The translations under genes were made by a program, and so were the position numbers. Below are positions 35,670-47,768 of a DNA stretch of 64,000 nucleotides, piece by piece. The stretch comes from Gnetum montanum (lineage: Eukaryota; Streptophyta; Gnetopsida; Gnetales; Gnetaceae): NCBI GenBank assembly GCA_015680685.1, contig MNCI01026937.1:862880-926879 (forward strand), written 5' to 3'. Below the pieces are notes generated by a model. It saw only the letters and a list, made by a program, of their open reading frames with translations, searched no databases and was not told where the DNA came from. Position 1 is the stretch's first letter, and every line of letters starts with the position of its first letter.

Positions 35670-37052
35670 ATGGAGTTTGAAGTGTGGGAGTCAATCCTTG
35701 AAGGCTACACTCTGCCTATCAAGAACTCCACCAACATCATCAAGCCTTATAACAAATGGACACAAGAGGAGAAAGATAAGTTCATGTTTGATTCTAAAGC
35801 AAAGAATTGTTTATATTGCACATTGAATAAGTATGAATTCAATAGGTAGTAGGATGTAAAATGGCCAAAGAAATTTAGCAAACTTTAGAAGCTACTTACG
35901 AAGGAACTTTTATTGTCACATAATCAAAATTGCTAGTTTTGCAAAGTGAATATGATAAACTTAAAATAAGAGAAGGTGAGAAAATAAAAGAATATTTATC
36001 TAGAGAAAATGATACTATTGGAGCAATTAGAGGTATAGGTAAAGACTTGCCCAAAAGCAATGTGATCATTAAACTGATCAAAACTCTTCAATTGGAGTTC
36101 AAACCTATGGTCATGGCCATGGAAGAAATCAAAGACTTCTCAACTCTAAAATTTGAAGAGCTTAAAAGTGCTCTCATTGCTTATGAAAGGAATCTCATAA
36201 GCAAAGGAGCTATTCAAGAAAGATCCATTTCCTTGAAGTCTACCTCCAAGGAGAAAAAACTCAATGAGCATGAAGAGGGTAGCAAAGATGAGATTGTCTT
36301 TCTTTCAAGGAAGCTACAACAATTACTTACAAGAAGTAACAAGAGGGCATCTTAACAAAGACCCAATCTATTCAAAGGTAGAGAAAGAAGTAAAAAAATT
36401 TTGAATTCTAACTTAAATTTTTCTTCCATAGAATGTTGGGTTTATGGAGGAAGAGGCCATATGGCCTTCGAATGTCCTAGTGATAGCACGGTACATCCAA
36501 AGAATAGATCCAATGATGAGGAATAAAAAACAAACCAACTTTTATACAAGTTGGGATGATGGTGAGCAAAGTAAAGAAGAAACATGAAATTCTTCTAAAG
36601 ATTCACATCTCATATGCATGATGGTTACAAATGAAAATTCCTCACATATGGCTAAACAAAGTGGTAAGTGTAACAAAAGATATAGTGAACTTACAAAAGA
36701 AATTTTCCTTTTACATTATTTGATTAAGAAGGCAAGGAAATTTGTGATTTCTAAGCTAGATGCTATTCACTCTGAAGTGAAAGAAAAGATCTTAAACATA
36801 AAAGTTGAGATTCAACAACTAACCTCTTTTAATAAGGATTGTAGAAAGGTTCATCAAGAAGATGAGACTCCTAAAAAACAACCAAAGAATTTGGAGGAAT
36901 TCACACATGAAAATTCAAGTTCAAGCATAATCAGGTTTGATAATTTTGATCACAAGGAAAATACTTTATTTGTATGTAAAAATTGTGGTAGTAAGAAAAC
37001 TCTTAACTATACCTTTGATGATCACAACAAGATTAATGCTTGGTCTTGTTAA
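35670..37052 (+). pseudogene. Copia gag (UBN2-type), copy A
   Basis: ATG at 35670 opens MEFEVWESILEGYTLPIKN, then KPYNKWTQEEKDKFMF and CKMAKEI, the conserved start of the UBN2/DUF4219 gag found in plant Ty1/copia. After a frameshift a 141-codon stretch (35930-36355) reads SEYDKLKIREGEKIKEYLSR, then IKLIKTLQLEFKPMVMAMEE, typical of this domain. A zinc knuckle appears as CWVYGGRGHMAFEC at about 36433, its second cysteine replaced by tyrosine. A lysine- and glutamate-rich coiled-coil-like stretch (36618-37052) ends in a second cysteine motif VCKNCGSKKTLNYTF. Frames change several times. No protease, integrase or RT follows. Confidence 0.85.
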
Positions 37053-38514
37053 AAAGGTTTTGGTAAGGAAATTTTGTAGGTACTAGTAGCTAAAAATGAA
37101 GAGAAGTGGAAAATTGAAAATGATGCAATAAGTGATCAAGGGTTCTATCTTAAAGAACATAACAAATAGAGACATCACATAAATGATATAATGAAAGAGA
37201 ACCTAAGGATGAGGAAGTACTTCATGATAAGGGACCTCATCTCAAACTCCATTAATCTTCTCTTCTCACCTACAAGCATGATAAGTTAAGGTAAGTTTCC
37301 ATCTCTTTACTTGCTAGTTAATCTGTAAGTATATAATTTGTGAAGTACAAAATTATTTGTGTCTTAATTAGATCATAAAGATGTTGAAATAATTATTTAG
37401 AGTATCTTTTATACTCACTTTGAGCTTGATGCATTTGATCATATGAGAATTAGTATAGCACAAGTATTAATTTCTTTTAGGCCTTTATATTTTAGTATTT
37501 TCTTTATCTTGCTTCCAATCTTGCATAATCGTAACTTCTTATGTTGACCTATTTCTAAGCTCATGTCCTTTGGGATATTTTTTCCATTTATGACATAAGA
37601 TAAGAATTTGAAAATTCTATCAATATTACTAATTGGAGACCTTAGTCTTCACATTTAATTTGAATGTTGATCTATAGTTTTAGTTCTTTGGTGATTTACA
37701 ATGTTGCCCAAGAAGAGCTGCACATGTGGAGGAGGGGGGGGGGGGGAACCTATTCCTCATCATCATCTTGGAGGTTACCAATGTAGGGTGAGTCCTTGTA
37801 GACATCATCTAAGAGATAACAAAATATTACAAAATAAGGATTCATGTCATGCAAGGGGTTGGTACAGTATCCAAGGTAAAAGTAGGATTAAATCTTTGTT
37901 AATATGTCTTGCAAACATTTTACCATTATGATTAAAACACCTTGTTAAAATCTACTTGACTATTTTTTTTTTGGACATTGACTTATTTATATTTTTTTGT
38001 TTGCCCATCTTAATGAGAATTTATTCTTTTTCAAGTGTATCCCTTCTTCCTTGTCATTACCTTCATGATATTTTCATAAGAGTTGAGTTCTAATGGAATT
38101 ATGACATATTGGTTTAACTTATGAGTTTATTAGTTTAAAAGATAGGTTATTTGATCCTCAAAAATTGGGTTTCAATATAGGATAGCTCCTATCTTATTTT
38201 TCAGCCCTTTAAAATTTGTGCTAAGAGAAAATCTTGAAATATAAGTTTTAATGAGATATTTGACTCTAGCTAATAAGCCACTTGCTTCCAAATGCTCTAT
38301 CCTTAATCTTTGGCATTCAAGTCTATTTTCTCTTAGACATAAAATTTTTTACTTGGTCCTGTTTGTATTAGTTGTGGGATGTTCTATCTAACTTTGTGTT
38401 TGATCAGAAAAGGACAAATCCTTTTAAAATTAAGATTTTTCATTCTAAACATAAAAATTTGATAATTAAGTTTGTGTCTTTTCCCCTAATTTCTCTGCTT
38501 GTGTTATTTCAACA
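37053..38514 (+). other. Copia copy A 3' internal region, no pol
   Basis: From about 37190 the sequence parallels the 3' internal region of the complete copia element. TATCCAAGGTAAAAGTA (37869) matches TATCCAAGGTAAAAGTATGC (45969), and both share an upstream G-run (37730 and 45846). No RT or integrase motifs were found. The expected polypurine tract and 3' LTR are missing, so the copy is truncated. Confidence 0.6.
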
Positions 38515-38519
38515 TTATA

Positions 38520-38555
<36 letters not shown>

Positions 38556-38567
38556 TGTATGTATGTA
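38515..38567. repeat. Microsatellite (TA)n(TATG)n
   Basis: About eleven tandem ATGT units follow a short AT run. The overlapping open frame with repeated MYVC residues is simply translated repeat. Confidence 0.95.
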
Positions 38568-40728
38568 CATCTTCCGTTGAGTGCTTAAGCCTCTCTTGTT
38601 TATATGGACTTCACTAAAGTAAGAAGTACTCATATCTCTACTATGAAGGGTTACAAATGTTTAAGAATGAGGGCTACACATTCTTTAACAAAGAAAAATG
38701 TAATATTTCGTAACCTGACATTTGGATTAATATGGAAGTTACAATCTTGAAATAAATCTTCTCTACCTATGTCAAGATACTGAATTCCTTACAATCCACA
38801 TCATAGGCCCTCTAAGCACACTTGATTTAGATGTTAGCATTTTAATGTGTAGATACTTTAGCAACTTTAGATTCCACATGTAAAAGTTTCAAGACATTTA
38901 CAATTGCATATACAAAGTATAATATTGTAATATCCTTGATTTTAATAGTCACATTTCCTTGACTATTGTTTTTAAAAAGTAGCTTTCTCCAGGATATCAC
39001 TCACCCATTGTTAAAATGATAGTCCAAAGAGAAGAGGCTTGCAATTTCTTGTACACCTCTTAAGAAGAAAACTTCAAATTTCAACTCTGGAGGACCATCT
39101 TCATAGACTACTTTATATTTAATTATTTCTAGGCAAGTATTTGTGATGGTTACTACTAGGTTTAGCTATGATGGAGGTGCTTCATCTTCCATAGATAACC
39201 CTATCTATGATGTGAAAATCTATCTCACTAATTATACTTCTAGTTCCTATCATGCTAGCCCTTAACTGTGTTTACATCCATGTCTAGTCCATCTAAGCCT
39301 TTGCTTCCTTAGTTATGATGGACGTTCTACCTCTAGAACATGCTTTGGAATCATCTATAATCATTCTAAGATCAATTGTTAATTTCTAAAATATTTTTCA
39401 TAAAACTTTTATTTAACTTTTATCGATCCTTTAGATTTAATTTACTTTCAAAATTTTTAAATAATTTAAGCACTTAGGTTATTGTAATTCTACATTTCCA
39501 ATGTTTTAAGATAATAAAATGATCAATTATTGGCCTATGTTAGTTTTTCTTATAATTAGTTACATTTAATGTTCAAAACTAGGGTGTTTGAAAATTTTCT
39601 AAATCAAATTATAATGGTCTTTATGATGAAGAGTTCAACTTCAAGAGCTTACAAGTTTTTAACCAAGTGAAATTGGAGGTCTAGATCATAAGATATTGTA
39701 GTTTGAAGGCTCTAGATTCTTAAAATGGTAAAGACTCTCCAATGTTTGGAATAAAAATGTGCAAAATAAAGTGTGGTATAGTAGTCTATATAGAATTTAT
39801 ACATTGCATCATAAAGCTTTGATGTCTAAGCTTCAACATCTAAGCCCACTACAATGTTGTAGCTCATCATATCCTATTTTTTAACTTTGATTTTTGATTA
39901 ATTTTATATCAAACTTTAGATCATTTGAAGGGTTCCAAGCCTCAAATAGATTGTTAGGCTTAACATTGGTTCCTTTAATGCTTTATAGTAGTTTGAAATT
40001 ATGAAATTTATGCATTTTTAAGCTCAAAAATTGGCTAAGAATTGAAGTTTTTAGAGAAGATTCCAATTAAAATTTTAACAAAATTGAGAAATGTATCTTG
40101 GAATAATGCATAAAGATAGATAAGCTACCCATAATGTCCTAGAGAGTTTGAAGTTGATTTTTTGGCATGATTTCCAATAGTTATATAAGTCAATACTTCC
40201 TAAATTAGGGTTCTACACTTAGTTTCCATGTATAACCATTTTTATAAGTGTCCGTAGGCACTCTAGAAATATAATGTGGATCATAACCTTCTTCCAATAC
40301 TCATGCAACTGCATTAGTTAGAATTCTATATTATGCTAAACAAAACTATCAAATTCATAATTATAGCATGCTAGCGAGGTGGAATGAATTTAGAAGGGAC
40401 TTGAGAAGTCGGATGTAAGATACCTTACCATGATCATAATGGGTCTCGTGCGTTAGACGTGATTAAATTTATTATTATACCTATCCATTAGGATTCCATA
40501 TTGAGTCCAACCACTTACAATTGACATTACATTGTGTCATTTAGGACCTATCACCCTAAAACTAACTAACCATTACATGAAAACATTACCACTCAAATAA
40601 GAAAAATTGGAAAACATGCATTAGAAACTTTGAAAATAAATAAATAATTAATATATAATGTTTAAGTTATGAACTTTGACCATTGGTTAAAGGAGCATCT
40701 TGAAGCATGGATCACATGCCCTTCTAAT
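38568..40728. other. No gene seen; AT-rich spacer
   Basis: No frame above 60 codons, no LTR terminus, PBS or recognisable protein motif. It resembles old, unclassifiable repeat decay. Confidence 0.55.
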
Positions 40729-41568
40729 TGATGAGCAGCAAATATTCCTTACACCCAACCATATCAATCCCAAGCATGTATGCATGATCTAATTGAATTT
40801 CATGAATGTCTTTACCTAAGTGACCTATGCCCTAGATAGTAAATACATGAAGTTACTTGTCATTTTCTTCCCAATCATTACTTGTGTTAACTTTTTCTAT
40901 ATGACTAAGTGTGATTAAGATGCAAGATATTTATATTTATAATTTTTATTATTGATTATCTATAAAAGTATTAAGAAAGAAAGTAGTGAAAATATTAATC
41001 TTCAACTAATTGATAACTAAAATATCCTAAATGTAGAGTATTATATCCTAAACATAAACTAATAATGTTTGGTTCCAAAGTGTTTACCACTAGGATTACC
41101 AAGCATTAGTATATTATGCTCAAAGTGGTGGTACTCATGTTACTATGGACTAAAATATTAAGCGTTTACATACACAAACATAAACTACATGTGAAATAAA
41201 TTTCTTGCTAGTAAACTTCGACTAATCCAAGTGCTATAATGGAGAAAACAAATCTCGACTTTATTTCCATTAATACAAATGTGTCTAGGTACATCTTACA
41301 ATTTGGTAAAATTCCATATAATTAATTTAATCTATGCTATGGACACTCAGAGGAAAATTTTTCTAAGTCCTATGGAAGAAAACTACAAGAGTTTAGCTAC
41401 TAGACTAACCAAAGGTGCCATAAATGTAGCTAATATATGCATTTATATAGGCTTTGGGAGGATTATTATCAACACATATGCACCAACACATCCAATGATG
41501 TGTCAACAAGGATGTGTCAATAAGGTTACATTGATGCTTAACATAGTTGACTTATTAACACTTCATCA
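40729..41568 (-). repeat. Solo gypsy LTR in minus orientation
   Basis: Plus-strand ends are TGATGAGCAGC at 40729 and CTTCATCA at 41568. On the minus strand the right part reads GAAATTCAATTAGATCATGC and GGTTGGGTGTAAGGA, matching the ends of the gypsy LTRs at 12617 and 31877. A minus-strand TATA (CTATATAAATG) lies near 41445. No PBS is recognisable beyond the 3' terminus, so this is probably a recombined solo LTR. Target duplication was not clear (CTAAT versus TAACC). The frame at 41279-41662 is its antisense shadow. Confidence 0.7.
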
Positions 41569-42015
41569 TAACCCCATCCCCCACCCTGAAGAAAAAAACA
41601 TTTGTCCATCATACCTTCTACTTACTAATAAATATTGCCAAAGCATCATACAAGGTTTGTAACATGCTAAAATCATCAAGAACCAATCTCGCAAAGTGTA
41701 CAAGAAACAACACATTAAGAAAATTATAAGCTTACCTCAAACAACATCACATGTCATGAAAAATTAGTCAGTTGGTTAATTTATGCAATCCCATGAACCT
41801 AGGATTAAAAAAGAGGGACTAGAATAATAGAAAATTGATTATAGTACCAAAAATAATAAATCATAGGAGTAATTGAGATGAATTAATAGAGTTTATCATG
41901 GTCAAATCTTGAAGCATGAAGAGTCAAAACTCAAATAACTAGAAGACTAATCAAGTGTCTTATGAAATGCAACCCTTACAATCATTAGGAGATAGATTTA
42001 GCTCATTCACATATG
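41569..42015. other. Spacer before the complete copia element
   Basis: AT-rich with no gene. It is the pre-insertion target sequence on the left of the copia element and should be contiguous with 47769 onward. Confidence 0.6.
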
Positions 42016-42020
42016 ATGCC

Positions 42021-43142
42021 TATTAACCTTTTGGTATGTCAAAACCTTAAGGAAAATGGAGAACATAGGATGTTTATGTGGTGTTTTGTTTTCAAGGAAA
42101 GATTATGTGTGAATAAGTACTCAATAGAGACATCATCAAGAACTTAGAGTGAGATAAGAAAACATGAGGAAGTTCAAAAACATGGATAAGTAACAAAGAA
42201 TTCAAGTGCAAAGAAAGACATCTCCAAGACATTTCTTGGAGATGTCTTGGTAGAATTGAAGGCAACATAGGAGAAGACATTTCTTTAATATAGCAAATGT
42301 CTTTCTCGACAAAAATACATCTTTCTAGAATGAAGACCAGTTACAAAATGACATCTTTTACCAAAAGAAGATGTCTTCCTAGAATGGAGGCCAAATGTAG
42401 AAAGATGTCTTAGTCATGAAGAAGATGTCTTCAGTAACTATTATCTAGCCATTGCACGAACTCCAAGGTGACTTAAAAAACATAGTGGCTATAAGAAGGC
42501 ATCATTCTCATTGGGAAATGAGCAAGCTTTCCTACTATTATTGTGTAATCATCAAGCAATAATTGTATCCATTAGTGTTCCTCATAGTACAATCATTATC
42601 TATTTGTAATTGGTCAAAGTGAGTTGTGCCTCAAAGTACAAGGATCAAAAAACTTAGTTGCATTCTTTCCTTATAAATGTAATTCTATTATTGCCCTGTG
42701 GGATTGATGTGCTTCTTATGGGAAGACATCTTTCTTAAGCATGTTAGGATTCTATGGGATTAAGTGTTAGTGTAGTTCCATAATACTCTGGAGTGAAGCT
42801 CAAGTTATAAAGGTTGTGGCATCCTAAACACCACATTCTAAGAATTTCGGGACCTTACGAGGTTGAGTAAATTCATAGCATCGAATCACTCCAAAGTAGA
42901 GCTTAGAGCTTGTACAGGGTGTGGTATCCTTCAAACCACATTTTGGAAGGAAAAAACTTTGGATGTATGCTTGTGAACTATCCTCTGAGTGTGGACTACC
43001 CAAGTTGGAAAGCCACGTTAAATTTGGTGTGTGCGCTTTGTCTCAATGATTTTAATTTGGGAAACTTATTCATCCCCCATCACCCTTCTCCTCCTCCCCC
43101 CTTTCCCCCCACCCCGTCCTATTCTAAGTTCAATAATTCTCA
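42021..43142 (+). repeat. 5' LTR of the complete copia element
   Basis: Starts TATTAACCTTTTGG (mutated from TGTTGACC) and ends AATTCTCA before the PBS. U3 holds a perfect 13-bp inverted repeat, AGACATCTCCAAG at 42216 and its complement ending at 42247. Further AAGATGTCT / AGACATCTT copies lie up to 42440. A C-rich block sits at 43075-43115. Confidence 0.9.
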
Positions 43143-43144
43143 AG

Positions 43145-43156
43145 TGATATTAGAGC
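43145..43156 (+). other. Copia primer-binding site
   Basis: TGATATTAGAGC follows the LTR by two bases. It is the plant copia PBS TGGTATCAGAGC (initiator tRNA-Met) with two transitions. Confidence 0.85.
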
Positions 43157-43196
43157 TTAGTACTCTAAAACTTGACATCAATATTCAAGAGTAAAC

Positions 43197-44710
43197 ATGG
43201 AAGGAATAATCAACATTGAACACATCTAGGAAAAAATACTAATGTGCTTCATCAATTGATGTGCTCAATTCATATATTACATCTACTATAAAGGTAAGTC
43301 CCTCATTCCCTTCCTTGCATTCAAGAATAAAGAAGACTATGCTTGTAAAGTTGACAAAACTCATGATTATCTTAATGATGTTTCCTTTAAAGAAAGGTAT
43401 GGGATATTTTGCAATGAAGTTCTTTCTTTCAAAAATTTATGCATTGAGATAAAAGATGCTTCACATGCTAAGGAAATAAAAATTAAAGTTCTTAATGATG
43501 AATGTTTTTATCTCAAGAAAGAGAACTCATATCTTAAGGATGAGATTCAAAAACTAACTAATGTAATGGAGCAGATGAGTAAGAGCTTCAGTTAATAAAA
43601 ATCCAATCAATTTAAAGGTAATGAAAGAGGTAAAATTTTTTCAATTTCTAATTTTGATTCATCTTCAATAGAATGCTTGGTATGTAGTGGAAGAGGTCAT
43701 GTGGTCTCCAAATTTCCTAGTAATGGTAGGTTATAGTGAAAGGATAGAAATGATGAGAAGATGAGAAAGACCAACTTCTACTAAAGTTGGGATGATGGAG
43801 AGCAAAGTGAAGAAAATATGAAGGATGATGCAAAGGATTCACACCTCATCTATATGTCTCTCATAGATGATGACATTGATACCTTAGATGATGAACTTAA
43901 TGATGATGAAAGGTTTGATTGATTGTATAATGAACGTTTAAATTTTCAAATTTTTTTCACAAAGTTGAAAAAGAAAGTAAAAACAAAGGACCAAGAAATT
44001 TCTTTATTGAATATAAAAATTTTAGATCTCACTAAGAAAATCTCAGACTTCAAGGCTAAAAATAAAGAACTAACCAAGTCATGTAAGCAAATGAAAGAAG
44101 AGCTTACAAATGTAAAGCTTGTAAATGAAAGGATGGTTGAAGGGAAAGAACACCTTTGAATGGTTCTTGGATAAGGAAGATGTCCACAAGGTAAAAGTGG
44201 ACTAGGATGTTGTTCCCAAGAAGAAGAACCTGCACAACCTCCATCCCAACAAAAGAACTCTCCAAAGATTGAAGTGATAATAGGTACTATATCCTAATCA
44301 GAAGTAGCTCCAATCCAACCAAAAGCACCTTGAAGGTTTGATCATTTTAATCAATTTTACTATAATAGAAAAATTATATGTCATTACTATAATGGATTTT
44401 GGCATAGGCAATGAAATTACAATCTAAAATATTATCACATGAGCACCTATTCATATAATAGGACTCCATGGTCTTATCTAAATGTGCCTAGAAAGGATTT
44501 CTTGTAGGGTAAAAATGATAGATAAATAGATAACAGGAAAGTCAAGAAATTTTGGAGAACCAAAAGGAAATAAGATGAGAATGAGAAGACTCTCTCCAAA
44601 AATTTTGTGAAAAGGAGCCAAGTCTTAGAAATTAACGAAGTTTGTGCGACATAAGAAACCTCAAAAGGGGGATCTCATTCTCAAGCTTACTAGGCATCTT
44701 GAACTCCATT
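43197..44710 (+). pseudogene. Gag of the complete copia element, internally deleted
   Basis: ATG at 43197 opens MEGIINIEHI and is broken after 10 codons. The UBN2 core seen in copy A is mostly missing. At about 43670 CLVCSGRGHVVSKFPS is a zinc knuckle whose final cysteine is lost. An acidic stretch, LIDDDIDTLDDELNDDERFD (about 43865-43920), leads into a 78-codon lysine-rich coiled coil (43923-44159: KLKKKVKTKDQEISLL and TKKISDFKAKNKELTK). Near 44335-44400 RFDHFNQFYYNRKIICHYY marks a second, degenerate knuckle. The overall order matches copy A. Stops are frequent. Confidence 0.78.
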
Positions 44711-46639
44711 AGCAAGCAAGGTAAGTAATGGTAAGTATAGTTATAATAATTATACCTTAACTTGATTAGAATAGGTTAGTTTATGATTGAAAGGAAGCTA
44801 TTGTAAATCATTGGAAGTCCAAAAGAAATTTCCACTTAATCTTGCAAGATTGTTGAACTATAATCTATTGATTATTTTTGTTATTTTTAAGGTTTTTAAT
44901 GATAAATAATGTTTTGATCTCTTAACTAGAATGTATTAATTTCTAGTGGATTAAAGTCTTTTTGTTGAACATTTGTTAGGTTCTATATGATTTGGCATTG
45001 TTTCTTCCCTTTGAAATTATAAAGTTCAATTACTTTTAGAAGATTTTTGATGTATGATAATTAAATCATTTGATGTAATTCATGTATCTTCTAAAAATTT
45101 CAAAAAGAATTCCTTAAGAAAATGAATTATTTGCTATATTTATCATTAGGTTCTACTAATGGAAGGCCTTTCTTTCAAAATTTTCTAAACTTGATCTTGA
45201 TATGGCATTCTAGATTAATGAAAACATCTCCTAGCTCTTGTGTAATTATGATGTTTGTGTATGTTTTCTTATGTTGAATTTAAGTTATGATTTCAAGGTG
45301 TTTTGCCATGTTTTGGTGTGTTTTAGACCTATTTTGACAAGTCTAGAAGTTGTTAGGGGCTATGGTGACTTGTTTGAAAGTGTCAAGAGGTTCCTAATCT
45401 CAAAACAAGCATCTTTATTTTTTAGCCTAGCAAAATAGGCATCTACTCTAATATTTAGACATCTCACCTACATTTGAGATGTCTCATTTTGATAGAAGGA
45501 ATCTCTCTCTCAAAGTAGACATCTACTATTTCTCTTAAGTCATCTCATATGGATTTTAGTGGACGTTTCAACAAATAGATGCATTATGAAAGTTGAAGAC
45601 TGTAGTGGCTTCCCTTCAAAAAGGAAGATTACTTGTTAATTATCTAGGAGAAAATTTCCTATAATAAACATTAAAAAAAATTCATCTTGTTTGTTGAAAG
45701 GATTCACTAATGGGATACCTTAGTTTGCACACTTGATTTTAAAATTTTAGAGCAACATGAAGATCCTAAAAGGCTCAAGGAAGAATACAAATCTCTCTAC
45801 AATAGATGCATTATGACAAAAGAAAGAAACTCAAGCACGTATGTAGGGGGAGCATGTACCTCAACCAAAATTTTCATCCTATAGGCCACCGATGTAGGGG
45901 AAGTCTTTTGAGACTTTGACCAAAAGACATTTGGACAGCAAGATGAGCAAGAAAATGATTATTCTTTTTATGGTAAAGTATCCAAGGTAAAAGTATGCTT
46001 TTATCAAAACATCCTTTGAAAATTTTTCCTTGAGATATATTTCATGGTTTAGGTATTTACATTTGGCATGGCTAGTTACAAATCATGTGATATAGATATG
46101 TTTAAGAAGTTGTATTTCTCTATTCTTTCTTACGCAGATACTCTCCTTATCATAAAAAATTTCTATGCCTTATTTTTTTGCTAATGTTTTAAAAAAAGAG
46201 AGAATATTGGAAAATTAAAGAATCATGCAATATTTACTACTAATGGCTTATTGGTTTAGAGATAGGTTACTTGATCTTCAAGGATCATACTTTACTTCAA
46301 GCTTTAAGTTTTTAAATGTTCTTGAATATCAATTAAAAGGCTTTGATTAGTTAATTTTTAACTTTTTAAATAAATAAGGGGTAGCTCTTCATGGAAATTA
46401 GTGCTAAGGGATGTGTACTCTTTAACTAATATTCTTTCCTTGTGAAAATGTTTTTATCTCTATGGGATTGTCATATGATGTTAGTTATGCATATCATATT
46501 ATGTTACTTTTTTATGATATATCTTTAAGAGACATGTTTATATGCATCATCCTGTTTGGTTATGTCCAAAAAGGGGGGAGAAGTAGCTTATGTATTATAA
46601 TATTGTGATAAAGACTAACTCATTTTCTTAAGTTTTGGA
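44711..46639 (+). other. 3' internal region of the copia element, no pol
   Basis: Begins around a GCAAGGTAAGTAATGG, which resembles a splice donor context. The frame at 45238-45438 has no similarity I recognise. At 45457-45484 the inverted repeat AGACATCTCA with complement TGAGATGTCT copies the LTR's U3 motif inside the internal region. A purine-rich AAAAAGGGGGGAG lies at 46568, and a GTAGGGGGAG at 45844. Confidence 0.6.
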
Positions 46640-46660
46640 CATTACCAAAAAGGGAAAGAT
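46640..46660 (+). other. Polypurine tract before the 3' LTR
   Basis: ACCAAAAAGGGAAAGAT ends exactly where the 3' LTR begins with TGTTGACC, the usual copia arrangement for plus-strand priming. Confidence 0.8.
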
Positions 46661-47763
46661 TGTTGACCTTTTGGTATGTCAAAAACTTAAGGAAAATGGA
46701 CAACATATGATGTTTATGTGGTGTTGTGTTTATAGTGTGGGATTGTGTGTGGATAAGGACTTCATAGAGAAATAATTAAGAACTTGGAGTGAGAGAAGAA
46801 AACATGAGGAAATTCGAGAACATGGACAAGGAATGAAGAATTCAAGTGCAAAGAAAGAAGTCTCTAAGAAATGGTAGACATCTTGGTAGAATTGAAGGTA
46901 GCATAGGAGAAGACATCTCTGCAAAATGGTAGATGCCTTTCTAGATAGAAAGATGTCTTTTCATAGACAAATATGTCTTTCCAAAATGAAGGCTAGTTGT
47001 AGAAAGACATCTTTTACCAAAAGAAGACGTCTTCCCAAAGTGGAGGCCAAATGTAGAAAGATATCTCAGTCACAAAGAAGACGCCTTCAGTAACTGTTAT
47101 TTAGCCATTGCATGAACTCTAGGGTAATTTAGGAAATATTTTGGCTATAAGAAGACATCATTCTTAATTAGAAATAAGCATGCTTTGGTACTATCATTGC
47201 GTAATCATCAAGAAATCATTGTATTCATTATTTTTCCTCATTGTACAATAATTTGTTTGTTTATAATTGGTCAAAGTGAGTTGTGCCTCAAAGTACAAGG
47301 ATCAGAAAACTTAGTTACATTCTTTCCATATGATTATAATTCTCTTGTTACCCTATGGGATTTATGTACTTCTTGTGGGAAGGCATCTTACTTAAGCTTG
47401 TTGGGATCCTATAGTATTGATTGTTGGTGTAGTGCCACAACCCTCTAGAGCAGAGCTTAAGTTGTAAAGGTTGTGGCATCCTAAAAATCACATTCTAAGA
47501 TTGTTGGGACCCTATGGGTTTAAGTGGATTCATAGCATCAAATCACTCTAGAGTGAAGCTTAGAGCTTGTATAGGGTGTGGTACCCTTCAAACTAAATTT
47601 TGAAGGGAACAAAGTTTGAAGGTGTGCTTGCAAACTATCCTATGAGTGTGGACTACCCATATTGGTGGTGAACCACATTAAATTTGGTGTGTGCTCTTTA
47701 TCTCAATGATTTTAATTTGGGAAACTTAATCATCCCCCCTCCTTCAAAGTTCAATGATCCTCA
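46661..47763 (+). repeat. 3' LTR of the complete copia element
   Basis: Starts TGTTGACCTTTTGGTATGTC, ends AATGATCCTCA and is followed by ATGCC. It aligns with 42021-43142 along its length, including the AGACATCTT motifs, although the inverted repeat is less perfect. Confidence 0.92.
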
Positions 47764-47768
47764 ATGCC

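Larger units (their letters stand above)
42021..47763 (+). mobile_element. Complete copia-type element lacking pol
   Basis: LTRs of 1122 and 1103 bases flank a 3.5-kb internal region containing a PBS, a decayed gag with two zinc-knuckle-like motifs and a long non-coding 3' part with a polypurine tract. Perfect ATGCC target duplications lie at 42016-42020 and 47764-47768. No protease, integrase, RT (Y-V-D-D) or RNase H was found in any frame. It fits the class of gag-carrying, pol-less plant elements that are mobilised by a partner (inference). Copy A at 34437 is the same family and also lacks pol. Confidence 0.9.

Noticed and set aside
38372-38617. An 81-codon plus-strand frame
   Set aside because: Half of it is the translated (TATG)n microsatellite and the rest is AT-rich spacer.
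44700-44740. GGTAAGT sequences as evidence of spliced copia transcripts
   Set aside because: The motif is short and no matching acceptor or downstream exon is visible. It is left as a remark only.
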